A stretch of 64,000 nt of DNA from CADEED01 sp041395625 (GTDB taxonomy: Bacteria; Pseudomonadota; Gammaproteobacteria; Steroidobacterales; Steroidobacteraceae). The stretch covers positions 1 through 64,000 of the forward strand of contig JAWLAE010000003.1 in the NCBI GenBank assembly GCA_041395625.1. The letters run 5' to 3'. Position numbers and translations under genes: made by a program. The notes beneath the pieces are model-generated. The model worked only from the letters and a program-made list of their open reading frames with translations. It ran no database searches and had not been told where the DNA came from. This document shows, piece by piece, positions 37,622-46,477 of the stretch. Positions within the stretch are counted from its first letter, which is position 1, and each line of letters begins with the position of its first letter.

Positions 37622-38725
37622 ATGCGCGCCGCTGCTCTGACACTCGTAGCTCTTGGCATGGCACAGGCAGCGCTTGCGGATACCACTAGCACCGCAGGCC
37701 TGGTAGACAAGTACGGCCTGGTGGAATCCACCACGCCGGTCGCGGCCCTGCCCAACTGGCGCAAACCGCAACGCATCGTGGTCGACAGCGCCGTACCTGG
37801 CCTGTTGGCAGCAGTCAGGGAAGCCGCACCCGGCGTGAACATCGTCGCGGCGCAGAACGTCGCCGAGATGGCAGCCGCGCGTGCCGATGCTGCGATTGGT
37901 CGGACAAGCGTGATCTGCGATGAAAGCGTGCTTGCGTCCGGCAGGAACCTGCGCTGGCTGCAATCCATTTACTCCGGTATCGAGGACTGCATCGGCAAGC
38001 GCCGATTGCAGAGTGGCGAAGTACTGCTGACGAACATGCGCGCAGTTGCTGGCCCAATCATCGCCGAACATACGATAGCGATGTTGTTAGCTCTGAGTCG
38101 CGGCCTGCACCGCTCGATTCCTCAGCAAGCGAATGGCGAGCTGTCCGACGACTATCGGACCAACCCGTTGGTCGTACTGCAAGGCAAGACTCTACTCGTC
38201 GTGGGTCTGGGCGGCATCGGCACAGAGGTGGCGAAGCGCGCCGAGGCTCTCGGCATGCAGGTGATCGCTACACGTGCGAGTTCCAAGCCCGCGCCGTCGT
38301 TCGTCAAGTATGTCGGCAAGCCGGCGGAGCTGACGTCGCTGATTGCAACCGCCGACGTAGTGGTCAATACGGCACCATTGACCGCCGCGACCCAGGGCAT
38401 GTTCGACGCCGGGATGTTCGCGCGCATGAAGACGTCTGCCTACTTCGTGAACGTCGCGCGCGGCGGCGCCGTAGTCACCGATGATCTGGTCGCGGCCCTG
38501 CAATCGCAGCGCATCGCCGGCGCCGCGCTAGACGTGACCGACCCGGAGCCATTGCCCAAGAATCATCCGTTGTGGCGGATGCCGAACGTGATCCTGACAC
38601 CTCATGTCGCGGGTATGTCGGATCTCGGCGACGAAGCACAGCGCGAAGTCGTCGGCGAAAATCTGCGCCGCTATATCGCGGGCGAAAGAATGCTATCGGT
38701 GGTCGACTTGGAGCGAGAATACTGA
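37622..38725 (+). CDS. D-2-hydroxyacid dehydrogenase with a Sec-type signal peptide
   Basis: A 367-residue protein of the SerA/CtBP family. The NAD fold has VVGLGGIGTEVAKRAEALG, and the catalytic arginine, glutamate and histidine lie in VARGGAVV, TDPEPLP and TPHVAGM. The first 19 residues, MRAAALTLVALGMAQAALA, form a clean signal peptide with an AxA-like cleavage site, which is unexpected for an NAD enzyme. Homologs with such leaders exist in some proteobacteria, but their role is unclear. Substrate unknown. Confidence 0.85.
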   Translation: MRAAALTLVALGMAQAALADTTSTAGLVDKYGLVESTTPVAALPNWRKPQRIVVDSAVPGLLAAVREAAPGVNIVAAQNVAEMAAARADAAIGRTSVICDESVLASGRNLRWLQSIYSGIEDCIGKRRLQSGEVLLTNMRAVAGPIIAEHTIAMLLALSRGLHRSIPQQANGELSDDYRTNPLVVLQGKTLLVVGLGGIGTEVAKRAEALGMQVIATRASSKPAPSFVKYVGKPAELTSLIATADVVVNTAPLTAATQGMFDAGMFARMKTSAYFVNVARGGAVVTDDLVAALQSQRIAGAALDVTDPEPLPKNHPLWRMPNVILTPHVAGMSDLGDEAQREVVGENLRRYIAGERMLSVVDLEREY

Positions 38726-38756
38726 GATCGGGCCGCCTTGGCCTTGCGCCATTTGG

Positions 38757-40016
38757 CTACGGCATCAGCCGCAGTGTCGACGCCGGCCGCTCCTGCTGCA
38801 ATCGCACCGCCGCCAACTCTGCCTGACGCATCGCCCGCAATAGGTTCTCGCCCGCCAGTTTGCGCAGATCATCGTCCGACCACCCCCGGCGGATCAGCTC
38901 GGCGAACAAGTTCGGATACATCGATACATCGCTGAGGCCTTCCGGCCACCAGCTATTGCCGTCGAAATCACCGCCGATGCCGAGCGCATCGACGCCGGCG
39001 AGCTTGCGGATATGCTCGATGTGATCGGCCACTTTGGCGATCGAGCTTGGCGGCACCTTTAGATCGCGCATGCCGTCCTCGAACACCTTGGCGCGCTCCT
39101 CCGGCGTCGCGGCGGCGCGGGCGCGCAGCGTCATGTCCATGATCGCCGGCTGCGTCACTTTGGCCACTTCGCAATCGATGAAGCCGGCAACGAAAGTCAC
39201 CATGACGACACCCCCGTTCTCCGGCAGCTTGGCAAGGATGTCGTCCGGCACATTGCGCGGTACATCGCAAACGCCGCGCGCCGCCGCGTGCGAGAAGATG
39301 ACGGGTGCGACCGCCACGCGCAGCGCATCGGCCATGGTCGCAGGCGAGGTATGGGCGAGATCGACCAGCATGCCGAGACGGTTCATTTCGCGCACCACTT
39401 GCTCGCCAAACTCAGTCAGGCCGTCATGTCGCGGCGGTACCTGAGCGGCGGAGTCCGCCCAATCCGTGTGCGAGTTGTGCGTCAGTGTCATGTACCGGAC
39501 GCCGAGTTGGTAGTAGGCACGCAGGGCGCCCAGAGAGTTCTCGATCCCCTGCCCGCCCTCCATACCCAACAACGAGGCGATCCGCCCGCGGCGATGCGCG
39601 GCGCGAATATCTGCAACACTCGTCGCAAACTGGAAGGTATCCGGATAGCGCTCGATCATGCGCCGGGTGAGCTCGATCTGCTCCAGCTGAGTCGCGGCGA
39701 ATGGCCCACGACCCTCACTCGGTATATAGACCGACCAGAACTGCGCACCAACGTGACCGGCGCGCAGCCGCGGAATATCCGTATCTCCCGGTGCGCGTCC
39801 TCGCAGATCGTACGCGACCACGTCGCTGGGCGCCTCGCGGTAGCCGCGCATCGCGATCGGCAAGTCATTGTGGCCATCGACCAGGATCGTGCGGGACAGC
39901 AGTCGCTCGGCATGTGCCAGCGCAGGATCGCGCGGCTGCGGCGCTCCGTGACCCAGCATCGGCAGGCCGCAAGCAACCAGTAGGGCAATCGGCGCTCGGC
40001 AGACGGTGCGCTTCAT
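38757..40016 (-). CDS. Exported membrane dipeptidase (peptidase M19)
   Basis: A 419-residue protein with a signal peptide (MKRTVCRAPIALLVACGLPM, cleavage after GHG). The metal motif VDGHNDLP, then GMEGGQGIENSLGAL with the bridging glutamate, and later VIFSHAAARGVCDVPRNVPD and ALGIGGDFDG complete the renal-dipeptidase signature. It hydrolyses dipeptides, often including D-amino-acid dipeptides. It stands head to head with the VOC gene only by strand switch; no operon partner is evident. Confidence 0.92.
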   Translation of the reverse strand: MKRTVCRAPIALLVACGLPMLGHGAPQPRDPALAHAERLLSRTILVDGHNDLPIAMRGYREAPSDVVAYDLRGRAPGDTDIPRLRAGHVGAQFWSVYIPSEGRGPFAATQLEQIELTRRMIERYPDTFQFATSVADIRAAHRRGRIASLLGMEGGQGIENSLGALRAYYQLGVRYMTLTHNSHTDWADSAAQVPPRHDGLTEFGEQVVREMNRLGMLVDLAHTSPATMADALRVAVAPVIFSHAAARGVCDVPRNVPDDILAKLPENGGVVMVTFVAGFIDCEVAKVTQPAIMDMTLRARAAATPEERAKVFEDGMRDLKVPPSSIAKVADHIEHIRKLAGVDALGIGGDFDGNSWWPEGLSDVSMYPNLFAELIRRGWSDDDLRKLAGENLLRAMRQAELAAVRLQQERPASTLRLMP

Positions 40017-40022
40017 AGTCGA

Positions 40023-40403
40023 CTATTCCCAGGTGTTGGCAGTGGCAGCGAAGTCCGCGTTGCCGACGCGCACGACGCAGAACTTCTGCCCGGTGGGTGC
40101 TTGCATCACGCACCAGGTTTGCACTCGCTGCAAACGCCTGGCGCCCAAGGCTTCGAGTCGCGCCACTTCTGCATCGATGTCGTCGGTCTCGATATCCAAA
40201 TGCACCCGCGAGGCATGCTCGACCGCTTGTACTTCGACGTGCAACTGCATCGCCGGCGGCTCGAGCTGGGTATATTTGGCACCCTCGGCCCCCGGCAACT
40301 CACGCAAGGGCATGCCCAGTGCCGCCGACCAGAACTGCGCGGCAGCGACCGGATCGTCAGTCTGACAATCGATGATGAATCCCGCCAGCCGACTGCGATG
40401 CAT
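40023..40403 (-). CDS. VOC-superfamily (glyoxalase-like) protein
   Basis: A 126-residue protein starting MHRSRLAGFIIDCQTDDPVA (ATG at 40403). Single glyoxalase-like domain: AAQFWSAALGMPLRE, VHLDIETDDIDAEVARLEAL and the C-terminal APTGQKFCVVRV are typical of the Glyoxalase_6 subgroup. Its reaction is not known. It lies five bases downstream of the Na+:alanine symporter gene on the same strand, so they are likely co-transcribed. Confidence 0.82.
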   Translation of the reverse strand: MHRSRLAGFIIDCQTDDPVAAAQFWSAALGMPLRELPGAEGAKYTQLEPPAMQLHVEVQAVEHASRVHLDIETDDIDAEVARLEALGARRLQRVQTWCVMQAPTGQKFCVVRVGNADFAATANTWE

Positions 40404-40408
40404 ACGCG

Positions 40409-41812
40409 CTATTGTCGGGCACGGATGATCCGTTGTCGATAAGAGTGCAGATCGCGCCGTAATTCCGGCAACAGTATGTAGACGGCCAGGAGATTGGGAA
40501 TCGCCATGCAGAAATTCATCGAGTCCGCCAGATTGACCACCTGCTCGAGCGGGAAGGTGCCGGCGACCGACAGCATCAGACACAACAGCAGGCGATAGCT
40601 GTAGCGACTGCGCGACGAGTCACCGAACAAGTAGCGCCAGGACTGCTCACCGTAGTAGCCCCAGCCAAGAATGGTGGACAGTGCGAACAGAATGACACTG
40701 ACCGCCAGCACGATCGGGAACCACGGCACGACCGTTGCGAATGCACGCGACGTCAACGCCACGCCCTGCGCATCGCCATCCGTAGCGACGCCCGATACGA
40801 CAATGACCAGGGCCGTCATCGTGCAGACGATGACCGTATCGAGGAACGGCTCTACCAACGCCGCAAAACCCTGCGACATCGGCTCGCGTGTGCGCACCGT
40901 GGCATGCGCCATCGGCGCGGAACCGATACCCGCCTCGGACGAAAACGCGGCGCGCCGAAAGCCCTGCAACAGCGCGCCTATCACGCCGCCCTGCACGGCC
41001 ACCGGCGCGAAGGCTTCGCTAACTATTCGGCCGAGCGCCGCGAGCAGGTTGTCTGCATTGGCTGTGAGCACTACGATGCACGCCAGCAGATACAAGACGC
41101 ACATCGCCGGCACTAGGCGCGATGTCCAGCGTGCGATCCGCCGCATGCCGCCGAACAGCACCAGAGCCACCCAGATCGCGACGGCGAGGCCAAACAACAG
41201 CCCCGATTGAAAACCAGTCACTTCGCGGAACTGCGAATAGGCCTGGTTAACCTGGAATACCGTCAGCGACGCGCCGACCGCCGCGACACAGAAGAACACC
41301 GCGAGCGCTTTGCCGACTCGCGGCAGACCGATGCGCGCCAACGCGATCGGCACGTAGTACATCGCACCGGCCGCTACCGTGCCGTCCGGCCGCATACGTC
41401 GGTACTTCACCCCCAGGCTCACCTCGGCGAACTTCGCGCTCATGGCGAAGAATCCGGCTACCACCATCCAGAACGCCGCGCCGGGCCCGCCGATCGCGAT
41501 GGCCACGGCAACGCCAGCGATATTGCCGAGGCCCACCGTGCCAGAGACGGCCGTGGCCAGCGCCTGAAACGGCGTGGTCTCGCCCGGCTGATCCGGTGAA
41601 GAATAGCGACCACCAATGACGCGCAGCGCATGCCCAACCCCGCGCAGGTTCACGAACCGCAATGCCAGGGTAGTGACGATGCCGCCCAGCGACAGCCATA
41701 CCACGATCAGCGGAACACGCGTGCCAAAGGCCGGAACGTCGTAGAAGACGACGGCAGCGATTTGCTGCGCCAGTGGGCCCAATACGGCGTTGATGAGACT
41801 GTCAGGATCCAT
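40409..41812 (-). CDS. Sodium:alanine symporter family (AGCS) amino-acid transporter
   Basis: A 467-residue polytopic protein. GLGNIAGVAVAIAIGGPGAAFWM is the AGCS signature, followed by EVSLGVKYRRM and the AAFSSEAGIGSAPMAHA block. AGCS carriers import alanine or glycine with Na+ (or H+). The ATG at 41812 is chosen because it begins at the conserved N-terminal segment; the longer frame adds a hydrophilic 12-residue stretch. A Na+-extruding Mrp system is encoded in the same window. Confidence 0.88.
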   Translation of the reverse strand: MDPDSLINAVLGPLAQQIAAVVFYDVPAFGTRVPLIVVWLSLGGIVTTLALRFVNLRGVGHALRVIGGRYSSPDQPGETTPFQALATAVSGTVGLGNIAGVAVAIAIGGPGAAFWMVVAGFFAMSAKFAEVSLGVKYRRMRPDGTVAAGAMYYVPIALARIGLPRVGKALAVFFCVAAVGASLTVFQVNQAYSQFREVTGFQSGLLFGLAVAIWVALVLFGGMRRIARWTSRLVPAMCVLYLLACIVVLTANADNLLAALGRIVSEAFAPVAVQGGVIGALLQGFRRAAFSSEAGIGSAPMAHATVRTREPMSQGFAALVEPFLDTVIVCTMTALVIVVSGVATDGDAQGVALTSRAFATVVPWFPIVLAVSVILFALSTILGWGYYGEQSWRYLFGDSSRSRYSYRLLLCLMLSVAGTFPLEQVVNLADSMNFCMAIPNLLAVYILLPELRRDLHSYRQRIIRARQ

Positions 41813-42016
41813 GTCGCAGATTTGGCGCCAGGCCGGCGAGCGAGGCAAACCAGTGACGGCGAACCTCCCGCGATTTGACCGTTGGAGTTATGCGAAGTGA
41901 ATCACATTTTGCCATAGGGCTGGCTATGCGGTTGTCACCGCGATAGCAGCGCTCTTCGGGCGAAATACTCGGCAGAGAGACGTACCGTCCTCGCACCGAT
42001 GTGAATTGGGTAACTC

Positions 42017-43642
42017 ATGTACAAATCTACTGCTTTGGCCGCCATTCTGATCACCGCTTGTTGCCTCTTGGCGAGTGCAGTCAGTGTGTCTAGGGCTCCC
42101 GCCGAAAGCCAATCGAGTTATATCGTGCAGGCATCTACCATGACGGCAGCAAGCGCGGCCGTACTGCGTATCGGCGGTGACATTGCACGTGAACTGGCCA
42201 TCATCGACGGCGTGACGGCGCGTCTGACAGCGAGTCAGCTTGCCGCATTGCGCACGCAGCCCGGCATCCAAGTCCAACAGGACCGGGACCTCCAAACCAT
42301 GGGCGGGCCGCAGCTCGACACTTATCAGCGCGTAGCCATCGGTGCGGATCGTCTCGGCGCGCAAGGTTTCACCGGCTCCGGCGTGACGGTGGCCGTTCTC
42401 GATACCGGTCTCTGGTACAGCTGGGGCCCCGTCAAGAACAATCTCAGCGGCAAGAATCGTATTCTCGCCATGTACAACGCCAGCAAAAACAAGGTGCAGA
42501 ACACCGCGGACAAGAACGGCCATGGCACGCATGTTGCGAGCATTATCGCCGGATCGACTATCTCCGAAACGGGCGAACCGCAGGGCATTGCACCGGATGT
42601 CGGTCTCGTCGGCGTGCAAGCCTTCAACGACGATGGCTCGGGCAGTTACTCGACCGTAATTGCTGGCCTCGACTGGGTACTCGCCAACAAAGCGACCTAC
42701 AACATCCGGGTACTCAATCTTTCTTTCGGAGCGAAACCGCGATCTTTCTACTGGAACGATCCACTTGCGAGGGCAGTAATGAAGCTCTGGCAGGCTGGCG
42801 TCGTCGTCGTGGTATCTGCTGGCAACTGGGGGCCGGATGCGCAGTCGATCACCGTCCCTGGCAACGTGCCGTATGTGATCACCGTCGGCGCAATGACTAA
42901 CAATTACACTGCGAAAACTGCCAATGACGACCGTCTCGCATCTTTTTCTTCGACTGGTCCAACTTACGAGGGCTTCGTCAAGCCCGAACTCGTGGCGCCC
43001 GGCGGCCACCTGATCGGCGTGATGGATGACGGTAACCATCGGATTGCCAAGCAGCACCCGGAATACGCGACGGCGAATGATCGACTGTATACGATGTCTG
43101 GCACATCGCAGGCAGCGGCGGTCGTCTCCGGTGCCGTAGCGCTGATGTTACAGGCTCAGCCAGCACTTACGCCCGATCAGGTGAAATGCAAACTGATGAG
43201 TTCGGCGCGGCCCGCGGTCGACGGCGCCCACAAGTTGGCGTACAGCGTATTCCAGCAAGGCGCCGGACAGATAAACGTCTACGACGCCGTGTACTCGCAG
43301 AACACCACGTGCGCCAACGTTGGCCTCAACATCGCAGCCGATCTTGCCGGTACGAAGCGCTACGCCGGTCCGGCCCGCCAGAGGGCTGACGGGACTTACT
43401 ACATCATTGACGCGCTCGGCAACCCGATCAACCAGCAGGGTTACCTCTGGAACAACGGCTACCTCTGGAATCAGGGTTACCTCTGGTCAAATGGTTACCT
43501 ATGGCCGAACGGCTATCTATGGGCGAATGGTTACCTTTGGCCGAACGGTTACTTGTGGCCGAACGGTTATCTATGGCCCCAGAATGCTACGACATCGCCA
43601 GCTTCGGTCGCGGGAATCAACCATTGGGTTGAACAGGAGTGA
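42017..43642 (+). CDS. Secreted subtilisin-like (S8) peptidase with a C-terminal GYLW repeat domain
   Basis: A 541-residue protein. Residues 1-30 are a signal peptide, and 34-95 look like an I9-type propeptide (YIVQAS, ending QVQQDRD). The catalytic domain runs from about 100 to 430 with D129 (AVLDTGLW), H169 (NGHGTHVAS), the oxyanion N270 (SAGNWG) and S364 (MSGTSQAAAV). A 45-residue linker leads to residues 475-522: eight perfect copies of GYLWxx, then a short tail. The repeats are Trp- and Tyr-rich and may be a cell-surface or polymer-binding element or a processing tail. The domain layout gives a self-activating extracellular protease. Confidence 0.92.
   Translation: MYKSTALAAILITACCLLASAVSVSRAPAESQSSYIVQASTMTAASAAVLRIGGDIARELAIIDGVTARLTASQLAALRTQPGIQVQQDRDLQTMGGPQLDTYQRVAIGADRLGAQGFTGSGVTVAVLDTGLWYSWGPVKNNLSGKNRILAMYNASKNKVQNTADKNGHGTHVASIIAGSTISETGEPQGIAPDVGLVGVQAFNDDGSGSYSTVIAGLDWVLANKATYNIRVLNLSFGAKPRSFYWNDPLARAVMKLWQAGVVVVVSAGNWGPDAQSITVPGNVPYVITVGAMTNNYTAKTANDDRLASFSSTGPTYEGFVKPELVAPGGHLIGVMDDGNHRIAKQHPEYATANDRLYTMSGTSQAAAVVSGAVALMLQAQPALTPDQVKCKLMSSARPAVDGAHKLAYSVFQQGAGQINVYDAVYSQNTTCANVGLNIAADLAGTKRYAGPARQRADGTYYIIDALGNPINQQGYLWNNGYLWNQGYLWSNGYLWPNGYLWANGYLWPNGYLWPNGYLWPQNATTSPASVAGINHWVEQE
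43439..43582 (+). repeat. Eight tandem 18-bp repeats encoding GYLWxx
   Basis: Eight in-frame 18-base units, 144 bases in all, encode GYLW followed by NN, NQ, SN, PN, AN, PN, PN and PQ. The units differ at synonymous positions (GGT/GGC, TAC/TAT, CTC/CTA/CTT/TTG), so the repeat is old at the DNA level and kept by selection on the protein rather than a fresh slippage product. Confidence 0.97.
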
Positions 43643-43675
43643 GCGCCAACACACGAACCGCGGGGAATGGAGATA

Positions 43676-43748
43676 TGGGCCCGGTAGGATTCGAACCTAC
43701 AACCAAGGGATTATGAGTCCCCTGCACTAACCGTTGTGCTACAGGCCC
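43676..43748 (-). tRNA. tRNA with CAU anticodon, probably tRNA-Ile2 (lysidine-modified)
   Basis: The minus strand folds into a full cloverleaf: acceptor GGGCCTG/CGGGCCC with one U-G pair, D-stem GCAC/GTGC, anticodon stem GGGGA/TCCCT with loop CTCATAA, T-arm GTAGG-TTCGAAT-CCTAC, discriminator A. The anticodon CAT is at 43715-43713. Positions 4 and 5 are C-C pairing with G-G, as in tRNA-Ile2 substrates of TilS, whereas elongator tRNA-Met usually has U-A there. Ile2 is therefore preferred. CCA is not encoded (TAT follows the discriminator). Confidence 0.9.
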
Positions 43749-43756
43749 GTGCCGCC

Positions 43757-43762
43757 ATTTTA
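43757..43762 (-). promoter_or_regulatory. -10-like element ahead of the tRNA gene
   Basis: TAAAAT on the minus strand, 9 bases before the mature tRNA 5' end, followed by a GC-rich discriminator (GGCGGCACG) as is common in stable-RNA promoters. No convincing -35 at the right distance was found. Confidence 0.35.
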
Positions 43763-43845
43763 GCAATGCGCGCGCGGGCTTGCTGCGCCTCTTGAGCTGC
43801 TGGCTTAGTGCTATCTTGGCGATATTCGTCACCTGGGAGGCCGCG

Positions 43846-44715
43846 ATGGGCATTGGTACTGGATCTGACGAGCTCGATTTCAAGAGCACGAATGGCTACG
43901 CGGCGCTGGTGGTCGCCATTCTCGCGCTCGGTTTTGGCATCTGGGCGTTCATGCGATTCAATCCGCTGCTCGGCATCGGTTCATTGATTGCGTTCCTATT
44001 TGTCGCCAAAGGCTTGTACATGCTGCAGCCGAACCAGGCCGCGTTGATGCTGCTGTTCGGCGACTACCGCGGCACGGACTACAACACGGGCTTGCGCTGG
44101 GCCAATCCTTTCATGTCGACCAAAAAGATCAGTCTGCGCTTGCGCAATTTCAACAGCGAACTGCTGAAGGTGAACGACAAGCGAGGTAACCCGATCGAGA
44201 TTGCTTCGGCAGTTGTCTGGCGCGTGCACGACACGGCACGAGCGGTGCTGGACATCGATGACTACGAGGCTTACGTGCCGATCCAGGCTGAGGCGGCGAT
44301 TCGGCATCTGGCGAGTGAGTTCAGCTATGACACGCAGGAGGATGAGCATGCAGAGCTCACGCTGCGCGGCGGCGGCGATGTATTGATCGGCAAGTTGAAG
44401 GCGGAACTGTCCGAACGTTTGCAGAAAGCTGGCCTGGCCGTGGAAGACGCGCGTCTGACGCACCTGGCCTATGCACCGGAGATCGCCGGCGCGATGCTGC
44501 GACGGCAGCAAGCGGACGCGGTGATCTCGGCGCGGAAGCAAATCGTGCTGGGCGCCGTGAGTATGGTGGAGATGGCACTCGATGGTCTGAAGTCACGGGG
44601 CATCGTCGAACTGGACGATGAGCGGCGTGCAGCGATGGTTTCCAATCTGCTGGTCGTACTGTGCGCAGAGACCGAGGTACAGCCGGTCATCAACGCGGGC
44701 ACGCTGCATCCTTGA
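43846..44715 (+). CDS. SPFH/band-7 domain membrane protein
   Basis: A 289-residue protein with the start set at the ATG at 43846, preceded by the strong ribosome site GGGAGG at 43835-43840. Two hydrophobic segments (about residues 18-35 and 41-57) precede a band-7 domain: NQAALMLLFGDYRGTDYNTGLRW and IASAVVWRVHDTARAVLDIDDYEAYV, then the helical tail with AYAPEIAGAMLRRQQADAVI. SPFH proteins scaffold membrane microdomains or control proteases. It has no neighbour that specifies its partner. Confidence 0.87.
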   Translation: MGIGTGSDELDFKSTNGYAALVVAILALGFGIWAFMRFNPLLGIGSLIAFLFVAKGLYMLQPNQAALMLLFGDYRGTDYNTGLRWANPFMSTKKISLRLRNFNSELLKVNDKRGNPIEIASAVVWRVHDTARAVLDIDDYEAYVPIQAEAAIRHLASEFSYDTQEDEHAELTLRGGGDVLIGKLKAELSERLQKAGLAVEDARLTHLAYAPEIAGAMLRRQQADAVISARKQIVLGAVSMVEMALDGLKSRGIVELDDERRAAMVSNLLVVLCAETEVQPVINAGTLHP

Positions 44716-44737
44716 CTACCCGCTGAATGCGCAAGGT

Positions 44738-46372
44738 TCAGGCGGCGTTGGTGGTCAGAAAATCAGGACACGCCGCGCCGCAGATGGATTTGAATTGCCG
44801 CCGCAATTTCGCGATGACCGCTGCACGCGGTGCCGCATCGTTCCACTGCCGGAGCTGCGCATCGAGTCGATCCAAACGTCCGCGAGTGCGGCGATGGACG
44901 CTGTCCGGTCCGGTCAACTCAGCCAAGACAGATGTACCGACGCGCTCAATGGCCGCGGCATCATCCGGCCGCAGGCGCACCAGCGCACTCAGGTAATTGA
45001 AGCCCCACTGGAAACGCGAAGCGGGCCCTTTGGCCTGCGCGTAGGCGGCGGCATAGTGCTCGAGCGCACTGTCGCTGTTGCCCAGCTTTTCCTCGACGTC
45101 GGCCAGGTCACCGAGATAATAGTGCGGATTGCTGGACGTTCTGGCCTCAGCCGCGAGCAGATCGCGCGCGCGCGTGAGCTCGTTCAGCGCGAGATAGATA
45201 TTGACGGCCGAATTGACCACGCTGGCACGCACATAGGATTCGTGACTGGCAGCGAGCATCTCGCTCGCTGCTTTGAGCGCCCCGCCAGCGATATCCGTCG
45301 GCACTCGCCCATCGCGCGCAAAGGCACGCGCCGCGTTGATCTTCAGCAGCTGCGCGGCGAGTTGGTCGGCCGGCGCGAAGCGCTCATCGAGTGCGGCAGC
45401 ATCGGCAGTTGCCATCCACCGGTCGCGCAGGTTTCCAAGCAGCTGCGGCGTGCCCGCGCGCGCCGCGACGAAGAACTCCGGACCGAGCTGTCGCAGAGCA
45501 TCGCTGTTGGTGAGTGCCAGATCCTTGTCCTTCAACAGGTCGGCGACCTTTGCGATCAGCACCTTCAGGCGGGTACTCGGCGGCTCACCGCGGCTGACGG
45601 CATCGGCCTCCATGGCAGCCACTCGACCCGCTGCGAGAATCTGGAAGCGCCCGCGCTCACGCGTGAGTTGCGGCGGGCAACGCAGCGCCGCGGACTCGAA
45701 GCCGTCCGCTAACAGCTCATTCGAGAATATCTCGCCGTCCTCCAGCCCAAAAGCATGATAGGCGAACCGGCGACAGTCATCCGCGCTCAGGGGTTCCTTC
45801 TGTGCGGCTGCAGCCGCCAACACGTCCCGCACCGGGCGCACGTCGCCCAGGACGTTGTCTAGCACGGCACCGTACAACGACAGGTCCATGCCGCCGGATA
45901 GGCGCATGATCTCGGTACGATCTGGCTTGAAGATGACAACCGTCGGATAACCCGTAACGCGGAACTCGTCGCCCCACTTTTGCGCTTTCGGCAGGTCGCC
46001 ATCGAGATAGACGGCGACGAACGAGCGTGACTTGGCGATGAAATCTGGCCGCGAGAAGACGGACGATTTGAGTTGCTTGCACGGCGGACACCACTGCGCG
46101 CCCCAATAGAGAAACACTGGCTTGTCAGCAGCCTGCGCGGCCGTGAACGCTGCATCGACATCGCCCTTGAACCAATCGATCGCCGGCGCATCGGCATGCA
46201 GCGCTTCCAGATCCACTGCCGCTGCGACGGGTTCGGTAGCGGCGGCCGCTGCCAACTCAGGCTGTGAATCCGCGGCCTTGTCGCATGCCGTGAGCAACCC
46301 GGCGGCGCAAGCTAAGAGCATCACAGCTCGCCAGCGCACCGGATGGTGATCAATGCCTTTCGATCGCATCAT
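44738..46372 (-). CDS. Thioredoxin-domain lipoprotein with a helical-repeat C-terminal half
   Basis: A 544-residue protein. The lipoprotein signal ends at LLTAC (Cys30). A thioredoxin fold spans roughly 65-190 with the active site WGAQWCPPCKQL (C95/C98) and the cis-proline in VTGYPTVVIF. The C-terminal 300 residues are helical and TPR-like, with YYLGDLADVEEKLGNSDSAL. Two adjacent ATGs (46372, 46369) share the AGGCAGGA ribosome site. It is expected to act on disulfides outside the cytoplasm, like the DsbD/DUF255-type exported thioredoxins; its partner is unknown. Confidence 0.85.
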   Translation of the reverse strand: MMRSKGIDHHPVRWRAVMLLACAAGLLTACDKAADSQPELAAAAATEPVAAAVDLEALHADAPAIDWFKGDVDAAFTAAQAADKPVFLYWGAQWCPPCKQLKSSVFSRPDFIAKSRSFVAVYLDGDLPKAQKWGDEFRVTGYPTVVIFKPDRTEIMRLSGGMDLSLYGAVLDNVLGDVRPVRDVLAAAAAQKEPLSADDCRRFAYHAFGLEDGEIFSNELLADGFESAALRCPPQLTRERGRFQILAAGRVAAMEADAVSRGEPPSTRLKVLIAKVADLLKDKDLALTNSDALRQLGPEFFVAARAGTPQLLGNLRDRWMATADAAALDERFAPADQLAAQLLKINAARAFARDGRVPTDIAGGALKAASEMLAASHESYVRASVVNSAVNIYLALNELTRARDLLAAEARTSSNPHYYLGDLADVEEKLGNSDSALEHYAAAYAQAKGPASRFQWGFNYLSALVRLRPDDAAAIERVGTSVLAELTGPDSVHRRTRGRLDRLDAQLRQWNDAAPRAAVIAKLRRQFKSICGAACPDFLTTNAA

Positions 46373-46477
46373 GATCCTGCCTCGTTCCATTTGACTGCCG
46401 CGACACCGTTGGGCTTTGACACCCAAGCTCGACACGTTAGCATGGCCGCAATCGCTCAGCCGCACTGGAGAAGACCG

